Of a stretch of DNA of 5,293 nt, positions 1 to 5,293 are shown one piece after another. The first letter of the stretch is position 1, and every line of letters begins with the position of its first letter. The stretch is from the NCBI GenBank assembly GCA_002396485.1, contig DGXZ01000029.1:93610-98902 (forward strand). The letters are read 5' to 3'. The translations under genes were made by a program, and so were the position numbers. The notes beneath the pieces were generated by a model. That model was not told where the DNA came from. It worked only from the letters and a program-made list of their open reading frames with translations, and ran no database searches. Source of the DNA: Spartobacteria bacterium UBA5019. Lineage in GTDB: Bacteria; Verrucomicrobiota; Verrucomicrobiia; Chthoniobacterales; Terrimicrobiaceae.

Positions 1-1124
1 CCGGCATGACCATGTTCCGCATGCCATTGCCAGTTTGGTCCCTCTTCATCACCGCCATCCTCCTTTTGTTGGCCGTGCCAGTTCTCTCCGCTGCCGCAGC
101 CATGCTTTTTGCGGATCTCAACATGGGAACCAGCTTCTTCTCGCCCCAAGGTGGCGGCCAGCCCCTCCTCTGGCAGCACCTCTTCTGGTTCTTTGGCCAC
201 CCCGAAGTTTACATCATGATCCTTCCAGCGATGGGTCTGACCTCGGAAATTCTGGCCGTCTTCTCCCGCAAGCCGATCTTTGGCTACAAAGCGATGGTTT
301 ACGCCATGATCGCCATCGGTTTCCTTGGATTCATCGTCTGGGGCCACCACATGTTCGTCAGCGGCATGAACCTCACACTCAGCGCGGCCTTCTCGGTTTC
401 GACGATGGTTATCGCCGTGCCATCGGCCATAAAAACCTTCAACTGGATGGGCACCATCTGGCGCGGATCGATTGAGTTCACCACGGCGATGTGCTTCGCC
501 CTCGCCTTCGTTTCGATGTTCGTCATCGGCGGGTTGAGCGGCATCTTCATGGCTTCCACGCCGGTGGATCTCTTCGTCCACCACACCTACTTCATTGTGG
601 CACACTTCCACTATGTGCTCTTCGGCGGAAGTATCTTTGCCATCTTCGGAGCCATTTATTTCTGGTTCCCGAAAATGTTCGGCCGCATGCTCAATGAAAC
701 ACTGGGCAAGTTGCATTTCTTCCTGACCCTCATTTTCTTCAATCTCACCTTCTTCCCGATGCACAACTTGGGCCTTGGCGGCATGATGCGTCGTATTGCC
801 GACCCGACCGTCTATGAGCACCTACGCCAACTTCAGCCTCTCAACCAACTCTGCACCATCGGCGCAATCGGCCTCGGCTTCACCACATTCGTCTTCCTCT
901 GGAATGTTGTGATCAGCCTGCGCAATGGTAAAAAAGCTCCGAACAATCCTTGGAATGCCAACACCCTCGAGTGGACCGTCCCATCGCCTCCCGGACATGG
1001 CAACTTCGACAAAACGCCTGTCGTTTACCACGGTGCCTACGAATACAGTGTTCCGGGCATGGATAAGGATTACCTCCCCCAAACCGAGCGCGCGCCTGAA
1101 AGCGCCCGCCTCGAATCCCACTAA
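1..1124 (+). CDS. ctaD: Cytochrome c oxidase subunit I (aa3-type), 3' part of the gene
   Basis: Catalytic subunit of the proton-pumping terminal oxidase in the cytoplasmic membrane; it reduces O2 at the heme a3-CuB centre. The gene is cut by the left window edge: the frame is open from base 3 and the ATG at base 6 is internal (GMTMFRMP is a conserved mid-protein stretch). Counting from that Met as 1, the visible 372 residues cover helices V-XII. CuB ligands are H65, H114 and H115; GHPEVYI gives the family A1 gate Glu E67 and the cross-linked Tyr Y69. K143 with S140 marks the K channel. H200 binds heme a3, H202 binds heme a, and R262-R263 contact heme propionates. The tail has TLEWTVPSPPGHGNF, usual for bacterial subunit I. 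Spacing between these residues agrees with bovine numbering. One oddity is H193, where bovine has the Mg ligand Asp369. Helices I-IV, the other heme a ligand and the D-channel entry are outside the window. Confidence 0.97.
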   Translation, partial: GMTMFRMPLPVWSLFITAILLLLAVPVLSAAAAMLFADLNMGTSFFSPQGGGQPLLWQHLFWFFGHPEVYIMILPAMGLTSEILAVFSRKPIFGYKAMVYAMIAIGFLGFIVWGHHMFVSGMNLTLSAAFSVSTMVIAVPSAIKTFNWMGTIWRGSIEFTTAMCFALAFVSMFVIGGLSGIFMASTPVDLFVHHTYFIVAHFHYVLFGGSIFAIFGAIYFWFPKMFGRMLNETLGKLHFFLTLIFFNLTFFPMHNLGLGGMMRRIADPTVYEHLRQLQPLNQLCTIGAIGLGFTTFVFLWNVVISLRNGKKAPNNPWNANTLEWTVPSPPGHGNFDKTPVVYHGAYEYSVPGMDKDYLPQTERAPESARLESH

Positions 1125-1135
1125 CCCGCGCGTTC

Positions 1136-2182
1136 ATGGATGGATCACACACATCCGTGAGCCTGCGCCGCGTAGCCGTTCACGTCTGGGCTGTCCTCAC
1201 TCTGATTTCGACCTTTATCCTGCTCTGCAGCGGGGGGATCGTTACATCCAAGGGAGCTGGAATGACAGTGCCCGACTGGCCGACGACCTACGGCTACAAC
1301 ATGTTTCTGTTTCCCCTCTCCGGATGGGTGGGCGGGATTTTTTATGAGCACGGCCACAGGCTAATCGCATCGTGGGTGGGCTTGATGACCATGATCTTGG
1401 CCGCCTCGCTCCTCGCCACGGAGCCACGCCGCTGGGTGAAAAATCTCGGCATCATCGCCTTCCTCGCCGTCTGCGTCCAAGGTCTGCTCGGAGGACTCCG
1501 CGTCACCCTCTTCAAAGACGAGATCGGCATCTTTCATGCCATGCTGGCACAGTCGTTTTTCTGCTTGCTGGGAATCCTTACCGTAGTGACCAGCCCGCGT
1601 TTCCTGCGCGGCCGATGGGATGTCTTCCTGCCGGATTCCGCATTGAAGAAACTGGCTGTGGCATCCACTGTCCTGATCTTCCTCCAACTTGGACTTGGCG
1701 CGACCATGCGCCACGAGCATGCCGGCTTGGCAATTCCCGATTTCCCGCTGGCCTATGGAAAAATCCTGCCCGACACATCGACATCCGCGATAGCGGCGAT
1801 TAACGAAGCCCGTGTAGCCGATGACAAGGTTCCCACAAATGCCCTGCACATCTGGATTCAAATGGCACACCGGGCGGTTGCGATCATCATTTTCCTTGCA
1901 GTAGCCGCCGTCGCTTGGCGCGCGTTTACAAATCCCATAGCCCGCTCGGCCCGCCTCTGGGCCATGATCTGGTTCTTGATGATCACCGCACAGGTCGCGC
2001 TCGGAGCTTGGACAATCTGGTCGGACAAGGCGGCGGATGTCGCCACCGCCCACATGGCTCTAGGCGCCCTGTCACTCATCGTCGGCGTCCTATTTTCCTT
2101 CCGCCTCTGGCGCGGCGACGAGGCCGGACGCTTTGTTGTTCCCGACCGACCGCCTGTTTCCGAATTCGCCCGCATCGCATGA
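1136..2182 (+). CDS. ctaA: Heme A synthase (CtaA/COX15 family)
   Basis: An integral membrane enzyme of 348 residues that oxidises the C8 methyl of heme O to a formyl group, making heme A for the oxidase encoded next to it. Eight hydrophobic segments are visible (about 12-33, 76-96, 104-121, 133-152, 171-190, 243-262, 272-293, 302-323), forming two related four-helix halves. The family signatures are present: GMTVPDWPTTYG in the first outer loop, EHGHR (E71, H72, H74), QGLLGG, H134 in HAMLAQ, RHEHAGLAIPDFPLAYG, H245 in QMAHR, and H306 in AHMALG. These supply the four heme-ligand histidine positions of the family. The first outer loop lacks the cysteine pair known from Bacillus CtaA, so this is the cysteine-free type. 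ATG 1136 lies 11 bases after the ctaD stop with no Shine-Dalgarno sequence; the Met gives a short N-terminus before helix 1. A GTG at 1157 is possible but less likely. Confidence 0.96.
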   Translation: MDGSHTSVSLRRVAVHVWAVLTLISTFILLCSGGIVTSKGAGMTVPDWPTTYGYNMFLFPLSGWVGGIFYEHGHRLIASWVGLMTMILAASLLATEPRRWVKNLGIIAFLAVCVQGLLGGLRVTLFKDEIGIFHAMLAQSFFCLLGILTVVTSPRFLRGRWDVFLPDSALKKLAVASTVLIFLQLGLGATMRHEHAGLAIPDFPLAYGKILPDTSTSAIAAINEARVADDKVPTNALHIWIQMAHRAVAIIIFLAVAAVAWRAFTNPIARSARLWAMIWFLMITAQVALGAWTIWSDKAADVATAHMALGALSLIVGVLFSFRLWRGDEAGRFVVPDRPPVSEFARIA

Positions 2183-3069
2183 AGAGCGCTGCCGCCCTTC
2201 CAGAGGAACGAAAAAACGCCCTGCTCGACGATGTGCTTGAGCTGGTAAAGGCACGCCTTTCCTTTCTCGTTCTCATCACCACACTCGTCGGCTTCCTCCT
2301 CGGCTGGCGAGGACCTTTCGACTGGGTTCTCCTCACAGCCACGCTCCTCGGCACCGCCCTCTGCGCCGGTGGCGCCGCCGCTTTGAACCAATGGTGGGAA
2401 CGCGACATCGACAGCCGCATGAAGCGCACACGCGGACGCCCGCTTCCCGCCCGCCGCATGCAGCCGCAAGATGCCCTCCTTTTTGGAATTTTCTTTTCCT
2501 TGAGTGGCATTGCCATCCTTGCCCTCTTCACGAACCACCGTGCCGCCTTCCTCGCTTTCGCCACCATTGCGATCTACATCTTTGTTTACACCCCGATGAA
2601 GCGCATCAGCTCGCTGAACACGCTCGTCGGCGCGATTCCCGGAGCCCTCCCGCCGCTCATCGGTTGGGTTGCCGCCCGTGGAAACTACAATATCGAAGGC
2701 TGCCTCCTCTTCGCCACGCTCTGGTTCTGGCAGATGCCCCACTTCCTGGCCATTGCTTGGATGTATAAGGACGACTACGCCGATGGCGGATTCGTGATGC
2801 TCACCGCCAACGACCCCGAAGGCCGCGTGACTTCACGCCAGGCTCTTCTCTACACCCTCTTTCTCGTGCCCGTGACTTTGCTGCCCTCGATGCTCGGCTT
2901 CAATTCGCCGGTCTACTTCATCGGCGCTCTGGCACTCGGACTCGCTTTCACCGCCTTCGCGCTGCGATTCATCACCCAGCGAAGCCGCAATGCCGCACGC
3001 AATCTTTTCTTCGCCTCCATCATCTACCTGCCACTCCTTCTGGGACTGCTCGTTGCCACAAAGAGATGA
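2179..3069 (+). CDS. ctaB: Protoheme IX farnesyltransferase (heme O synthase)
   Basis: A UbiA-superfamily prenyltransferase of 296 residues that transfers the farnesyl group of farnesyl diphosphate to heme B, making heme O, the substrate of CtaA. The first Asp-rich motif is NQWWERDIDSRMKRTRGRPL from residue 70 (N70, E74, D76, D78, with Glu in the first acidic position as in many bacterial homologues). The second conserved region runs from YTPMKR (137-142) through NTLVGAIPGALPPLIGW to WFWQMPHFLAIAW and YKDDYADGG (196-204). About nine hydrophobic segments follow the usual UbiA fold. Length is normal for the family. The start is ATG 2179, which overlaps the ctaA stop as ATGA. The frame is open upstream, but that would run inside ctaA, and the chosen Met gives the usual short cytosolic N-terminus (EERKNALLDDVLELVKARLSFLV). 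No Shine-Dalgarno is seen, so coupling to ctaA translation is likely. Confidence 0.96.
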   Translation: MKSAAALPEERKNALLDDVLELVKARLSFLVLITTLVGFLLGWRGPFDWVLLTATLLGTALCAGGAAALNQWWERDIDSRMKRTRGRPLPARRMQPQDALLFGIFFSLSGIAILALFTNHRAAFLAFATIAIYIFVYTPMKRISSLNTLVGAIPGALPPLIGWVAARGNYNIEGCLLFATLWFWQMPHFLAIAWMYKDDYADGGFVMLTANDPEGRVTSRQALLYTLFLVPVTLLPSMLGFNSPVYFIGALALGLAFTAFALRFITQRSRNAARNLFFASIIYLPLLLGLLVATKR

Positions 3070-3185
3070 AAAAACCGACCTCTCGCAATGCGGTTGTGAT
3101 GGCCCTCCTCTGGCTTTTTGCTATTTCCCTCTGCGCACTGGTTCTGATACTCATGAATCTTCGCGGTCCAATGATCAATCCGTGA
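3066..3185 (+). CDS. Small single-helix membrane protein (39 aa), unrecognised
   Basis: A short reading frame of 39 codons plus TGA, starting at an ATG that overlaps the ctaB stop as ATGA, the same junction used by three neighbouring genes. The product starts MKKPTSRN, a basic stretch, then has one hydrophobic helix at about residues 9-31 (VVMALLWLFAISLCALVLILM) and ends NLRGPMINP. The basic N-terminus predicts an N-in, C-out orientation. Except for this frame, about 140 bases would lie unused between ctaB and ctaE in an otherwise gapless operon, which supports it being real. Family and function are not recognised. From position it could be a minor oxidase subunit or a small assembly factor, comparable in size with small accessory subunits of other heme-copper oxidases; that is inference. 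It is far too short to be a normal three-helix CtaF-type subunit IV. Confidence 0.7.
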   Translation: MKKPTSRNAVVMALLWLFAISLCALVLILMNLRGPMINP

Positions 3186-3194
3186 TTCTTTTTT
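3173..3194 (+). terminator. Possible weak hairpin and T-tract before ctaE (attenuator candidate)
   Basis: GATCA (3173-3177) can pair with TGATT (3183-3187, one G-U pair) around a five-base loop, followed after one C by six Ts (3189-3194) and then six As (3195-3200). The layout resembles an intrinsic terminator, but the stem is only five weak pairs and overlaps the end of the 39-aa gene. At most it would cause partial termination; the T6A6 may instead simply be an unstructured A-rich leader for ctaE translation. Low confidence. Confidence 0.18.
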
Positions 3195-3209
3195 AAAAAA
3201 CCAACCACC

Positions 3210-3836
3210 ATGTCTTCAGCAGCCCTTACACACGATTCCCACGAGCACCACGGCGCACCGCCAGCCACAGCCAAGTTCGGCATGATCATGTTCCTGATAT
3301 CCGAGGGCATGCTCTTCGCTGGACTTCTTGGCGGCTACTTCGTTCTCCGCTGGGCTGAGAATGGCTTCCCCTGGCAGGCAGGCCACGCGTGGCCACCGAG
3401 CAAGGACATCGCCCACCTCCCGATTCGCCTTACCACGATCAATACCGTTTTCCTGATCGCGAGCAGTTGCACATTCCACATGGCGGAAGTGGCCGTTCAA
3501 AAGGGTAAATCCGGTCTGAGTTGGCTCTTCGTCACCATAGCTCTTGGCGCCCTGTTCGTCGGCGTGCAGTGCTACGAATGGTGGCATCTCCACCACCACG
3601 AAGGCCTGTGGTTCAACACCGGCGGAGTTTACGGCTCGAGCTTTTTCCTGATCACCGGCTTCCACGGTCTCCATGTGGTCATCGGCGTCCTTCTTATCGT
3701 CTGGTGCTTCCTCCGCCAACTCTTTACCCGCTGCTTCACCCCGTCCCACCACATCGCCCTGAACAATGTTGCCCTCTACTGGCACTTTGTGGATGTCGTG
3801 TGGCTGTTCGTTCTGACGCTGCTCTACTATGTCTGA
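3210..3836 (+). CDS. ctaE: Cytochrome c oxidase subunit III
   Basis: Core membrane subunit III (208 residues), which carries no redox metals; in the family it stabilises turnover and proton uptake of subunit I. Five hydrophobic segments are visible (about 23-47, 72-92, 103-122, 141-170, 183-207), the short five-helix bacterial form that lacks the first two helices of the mitochondrial protein. Family motifs are SEGMLFAGLLGGYFVLR (31-47), NTVFLIASS (78-86), FHGLHVVIG (151-159) and the C-terminal YWHFVDVVWLFVLTLLYY (190-207). The N-terminus is His-rich (H8, H11, H13, H14), common in bacterial homologues. ATG 3210 is preceded by a 24-base AT-rich gap with no Shine-Dalgarno, the longest gap in the operon, so this gene may be translated more independently than the others. 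The 3' end overlaps the next gene by 8 bases. Confidence 0.96.
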   Translation: MSSAALTHDSHEHHGAPPATAKFGMIMFLISEGMLFAGLLGGYFVLRWAENGFPWQAGHAWPPSKDIAHLPIRLTTINTVFLIASSCTFHMAEVAVQKGKSGLSWLFVTIALGALFVGVQCYEWWHLHHHEGLWFNTGGVYGSSFFLITGFHGLHVVIGVLLIVWCFLRQLFTRCFTPSHHIALNNVALYWHFVDVVWLFVLTLLYYV

Positions 3837-4473
3837 AATCCCCGCGCGGCCCGGCATACCGCGCATCGGATGGATCGCGGCATTTCTCGCGGCAGCGGGC
3901 CTTATTGGTCTCGCCTATGTGAGCCTCAAGTCCACCAGACCACCCGCACTGCCGTCGAGCCTTGAGAAAATCGCCAAGGTTCCCGGATTTCAACTCACCG
4001 ACCAAACCGGGAAATCCATCACCCTCGAGGATCTCAAGGGAAAAATCTGGGCCGCGAATTTCATATTCACCCGCTGCAAAGGCCCCTGCCCGATCACCGT
4101 GCTCCGGATGCAGGAGCTCAACACCAAGCTCAAAAAGGCACGGGGCAATGTGGAACTGGTGACCTTCACCGTCGATCCGGAATACGACACGCCTGAGATT
4201 CTCAAAGCCTTCAGCGAGCCGCTGGGTGCAGACCCCGCCTCCTGGAAATTCCTCACCGGCACACCCGATGCCATTCAAAAAATCGTCGTCACCGGACTCC
4301 TGCAACCCATCGCCAAGGAACCCGATGGCACGCCAGCCCACTCGACCCGCATCGTGCTGGTCGATCGCGAAGGCTGGCTGCGCGGATACCAGGACGGCCT
4401 CGATCCCGAAGCCGTCCAAAAGCTCATGGTGGACATCGGAGAACTTCTGCGCGAAAATTCCTCTGCAAAATGA
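3829..4473 (+). CDS. Sco1/SenC-type copper chaperone, membrane-anchored
   Basis: A thioredoxin-fold copper chaperone of the SCO1/SenC family (214 residues), used in assembling the CuA centre of subunit II and in some bacteria CuB. One N-terminal helix (about 13-33) anchors it, leaving a soluble domain outside the cytoplasmic membrane. That domain opens with VPGFQLTDQTGKSITLEDLKGK and has the copper-binding CxxxCP motif C83-KGP-C87-P88 after FIFTR. VTFTVDPEYDTPEILKAF follows (111-128), and H171 in AHSTRIVLVD is the third copper ligand, so all three ligands are kept and the protein should be functional. ATG 3829 gives an 8-base overlap with ctaE and places a short cytosolic tail before the helix. 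It lies between subunit III and two further membrane proteins, consistent with an assembly block at the end of the operon. Confidence 0.94.
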   Translation: MSEIPARPGIPRIGWIAAFLAAAGLIGLAYVSLKSTRPPALPSSLEKIAKVPGFQLTDQTGKSITLEDLKGKIWAANFIFTRCKGPCPITVLRMQELNTKLKKARGNVELVTFTVDPEYDTPEILKAFSEPLGADPASWKFLTGTPDAIQKIVVTGLLQPIAKEPDGTPAHSTRIVLVDREGWLRGYQDGLDPEAVQKLMVDIGELLRENSSAK

Positions 4474-4715
4474 AACACCTCACCGCTCTGATCGTTTTCT
4501 TTTTTCTCACCCGCCTTCCTGAGGCCGCTGCCTGCGTGGGTTGTCGTCAACCCGGCACCGGCGGCCCCGATGAACCCCAGACAGTCACGGCAGGTATCGC
4601 GCTCTCATGGGGAGTCGTCGGCATGCTCGCCATTGTCGGCCTGATCGTTGCGGGTCTCACCTATTACATCGCCGACACCTGCCGCAAGCTGGACCGCACA
4701 AACAAGGTGCCATGA
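4470..4715 (+). CDS. Small membrane protein with extracytoplasmic CxxC (81 aa), unrecognised
   Basis: An 81-residue product starting at an ATG that overlaps the sco stop as ATGA. Residues 1-21 look like a signal peptide (MKHLTALIVFFFLTRLPEAAA) with an AAA cleavage-type end. Immediately after comes C22-VG-C25 in a short Gly/Pro-rich stretch (RQPGTGGPDEPQ). A second hydrophobic helix at about 44-67 is followed by the basic tail CRKLDRTNK, predicted cytosolic. The mature protein would therefore be a short outward-facing CxxC segment on a single anchor. Two cysteines beside a Sco gene suggest a thiol or copper role in CuA/CuB assembly, but this is inference from layout; no named family is recognised. 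The sequence before C22 is a poor lipobox. The gene is flanked by four-base overlaps on both sides, which strongly supports it being translated. Confidence 0.85.
   Translation: MKHLTALIVFFFLTRLPEAAACVGCRQPGTGGPDEPQTVTAGIALSWGVVGMLAIVGLIVAGLTYYIADTCRKLDRTNKVP
4704..4709 (+). promoter_or_regulatory. Shine-Dalgarno-like site for the DUF420 gene
   Basis: AAGGTG lies just before ATG 4712, inside the end of the preceding gene. The spacing is short (two bases after the motif), so it may be a weak or chance match. It is the only start in the window with a recognisable purine-rich site and it supports the choice of this ATG over longer upstream readings. Confidence 0.3.
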
Positions 4716-5146
4716 GCGTTTCCGACCTGCCGGCCCTCAATGCCGGCCTCAATGCCATTTCCACCGTCCTCCTCCTGGCCGGATTTGTTTTTATCAAATC
4801 CGAAAACAAAATCGCCCACCGCAACTGCATGGTTGGCGCCTTCTCCGTCTCCTGCGTCTTCCTGATCACCTATGTCCTTCACAAGATTCTGGTCAAAGGC
4901 GTCCACACACCATTCGGCGGCGAAGGCTTCTGGAAAACCTTCTACTACGGAATGCTCATCTCGCATATCATCCTAGCGATCGTCATCGTCCCCCTCATTT
5001 TAGTAACCATGACGCATGCCATCAAAGGCCGCTTTGAAAAACACCGCGCCTGGGCCCGATGGACATTCCCCCTCTGGTTCTATGTCTCCGTCACCGGCGT
5101 CCTGGTTTACTTCATGCTCTACCAGTGGTTCCCGAAAATCGCCTAA
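4712..5146 (+). CDS. DUF420 / CtaM-like membrane protein, oxidase maturation
   Basis: A 144-residue membrane protein of the DUF420 family, which includes Bacillus YozB and staphylococcal CtaM; CtaM is needed for activity of heme-copper oxidases. Four hydrophobic segments are visible (about 10-28, 38-58, 78-101, 117-138). Typical features are the opening LPALNAGLNAISTVLLLAGF (6-25), HRNCMVGAFSVS (36-47), FLITYVLHK (50-58), YYGMLISHIILAIVIVPL (78-95), RFEKHRAWARWTFPLWFYVSVTGV (107-130) and a C-terminal LYQWFP. Conserved histidines H36, H57, H85 and H111 could bind metal or heme, which is inference. The start is ATG 4712, overlapping the previous stop as ATGA. A longer frame from 4607 exists, but its extra residues are a basic out-of-frame reading of the previous gene. 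It is the last gene of the run. The exact step it serves in assembly is not known from sequence. Confidence 0.9.
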   Translation: MSVSDLPALNAGLNAISTVLLLAGFVFIKSENKIAHRNCMVGAFSVSCVFLITYVLHKILVKGVHTPFGGEGFWKTFYYGMLISHIILAIVIVPLILVTMTHAIKGRFEKHRAWARWTFPLWFYVSVTGVLVYFMLYQWFPKIA

Positions 5147-5165
5147 CTCGCCACCTCCTTGGCCC

Positions 5166-5193
5166 AAGACCACCCCCGCCTCACAAGGGTCTT
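5166..5193 (+). terminator. Inverted repeat after the operon, possible terminator
   Basis: AAGACC (5166-5171) and GGTCTT (5188-5193) are perfect inverted repeats of six bases around a 16-base C-rich loop, starting 20 bases after the last stop codon. The position suits an operon end. No T-tract follows on the plus strand (AAAACTCC instead), and the stem is short with a large loop, so it is a poor intrinsic terminator and may be chance. Confidence 0.25.
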
Positions 5194-5238
5194 AAAACTC
5201 CTAATTAACAAGTCACATCATACTACAGGAAAGAATAA

Positions 5239-5277
5239 ACCACTGATTACCCGGATGAACGTGGATACGAAGAAATG
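5239..5277. repeat. Degenerate ~10-base GAT-led intergenic repeat
   Basis: Three successive units beginning with GAT occur in phase at about ten bases: GATTACCCG (5245), GATGAACGTG (5254) and GATACGAAG (5264), preceded by AACCACT. Read on the other strand this is the pattern ATCCACGTTCATCCGGGTAA followed by TCAGTGGTT. From memory, similar strings built on ATCCGTGTTCATCCGTG recur between genes in Verrucomicrobiota, Planctomycetes and other environmental genomes. Only one copy is present here, so its repeat status in this genome is inferred. The remainder of the tail (5194-5238) is AT-rich with no recognised gene or convincing promoter. Confidence 0.4.
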
Positions 5278-5293
5278 GGCACGAGTGCATTCG

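Noticed and set aside
1915..2178. N-terminal extension of ctaB by 88 residues
   Set aside because: It would overlap ctaA extensively and adds a Pro/Arg/His-rich stretch unlike the family; ATG 2179 gives normal length and an ATGA junction.
1361..2742. Long minus-strand open frames opposite ctaA and ctaB (1361-2053 and 1858-2742)
   Set aside because: They lie antisense to genes with full family motifs; their products are low-complexity, rich in Glu, Gly and Arg without domains, as expected from the complement of C-ending codons.
3066..3185. The 39-aa product as the classical oxidase subunit IV (CtaF/CoxD)
   Set aside because: Classical forms are about 100 residues with three helices; this has one helix and no shared motif that I can see.
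3216..4419. Long minus-strand open frames opposite ctaE and sco (3216-3866 and 3736-4419)
   Set aside because: Antisense shadows of confidently assigned genes; no recognisable motif, signal or sensible start context.
4527..4535. Lipoprotein signal (lipobox) ending at C22 of the 81-aa protein
   Set aside because: Residues before the cysteine are PEAAA, without the usual Leu at -3 and with a charge close to the site; ordinary signal peptidase cleavage fits better.
4607..4711. N-terminal extension of the DUF420 protein by 35 residues
   Set aside because: The extra residues are a basic out-of-frame reading of the CxxC gene; family members start close to the LPALNA motif.
5205..5237. Promoter in the tail (TTAACA with a downstream AT-rich box)
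   Set aside because: No -10-like hexamer at 16-18 bases; candidates fall at about 10 or 21 bases, so it is not supported.
5255..5293. ATG with 13 open codons running off the right edge
   Set aside because: No Shine-Dalgarno sequence, and it lies inside the GAT-led repeat; 13 codons cannot be told from chance.

Overview
The window is one uninterrupted plus-strand gene run for building an aa3-type (heme A) cytochrome c oxidase of the heme-copper superfamily. It starts inside the subunit I gene (ctaD/coxA). Then come heme A synthase (ctaA), protoheme IX farnesyltransferase (ctaB/cyoE), a 39-residue single-helix membrane protein, subunit III (ctaE/coxC), a Sco-type copper chaperone, an 81-residue membrane protein with a CxxC pair, and a DUF420/CtaM-like membrane protein. 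A non-coding tail of about 147 bases closes the window.

The genes fit one job. Subunits I and III belong to the enzyme core. CtaB adds the farnesyl tail to heme B and CtaA oxidises the resulting heme O to heme A, giving the cofactor that subunit I binds. Sco handles copper on the outer face of the membrane. DUF420 proteins are linked to oxidase maturation through the CtaM family. The two small membrane proteins sit where minor subunits or assembly factors would be expected, but I do not recognise either one. Subunit II (ctaC) and the N-terminal part of subunit I presumably lie to the left of the window. No ctaG/cox11 and no classical subunit IV gene is visible.

The packing is very tight. Four junctions overlap by the four bases ATGA, one overlaps by 8 bases, and the two non-overlapping gaps are 11 and 24 bases. 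Almost no start has a Shine-Dalgarno sequence, so translation is probably coupled from gene to gene. The only AT-rich gap lies before ctaE and holds a weak hairpin followed by T6A6.

The host is a Gram-negative-like aerobic bacterium. The protein style (subunit I with VHHTYFIVAHFHY and the TLEWTVPSPP tail, CtaA with TTYGYNMFLFP), the scarcity of Shine-Dalgarno sites and a degenerate GAT-rich intergenic repeat at the right end suggest Verrucomicrobiota or a relative. That placement is an impression from memory, not a demonstrated result. The core is a well-known system; the least described parts are the two small membrane proteins, the Asp-to-His change at the oxidase Mg site, and the terminal repeat.
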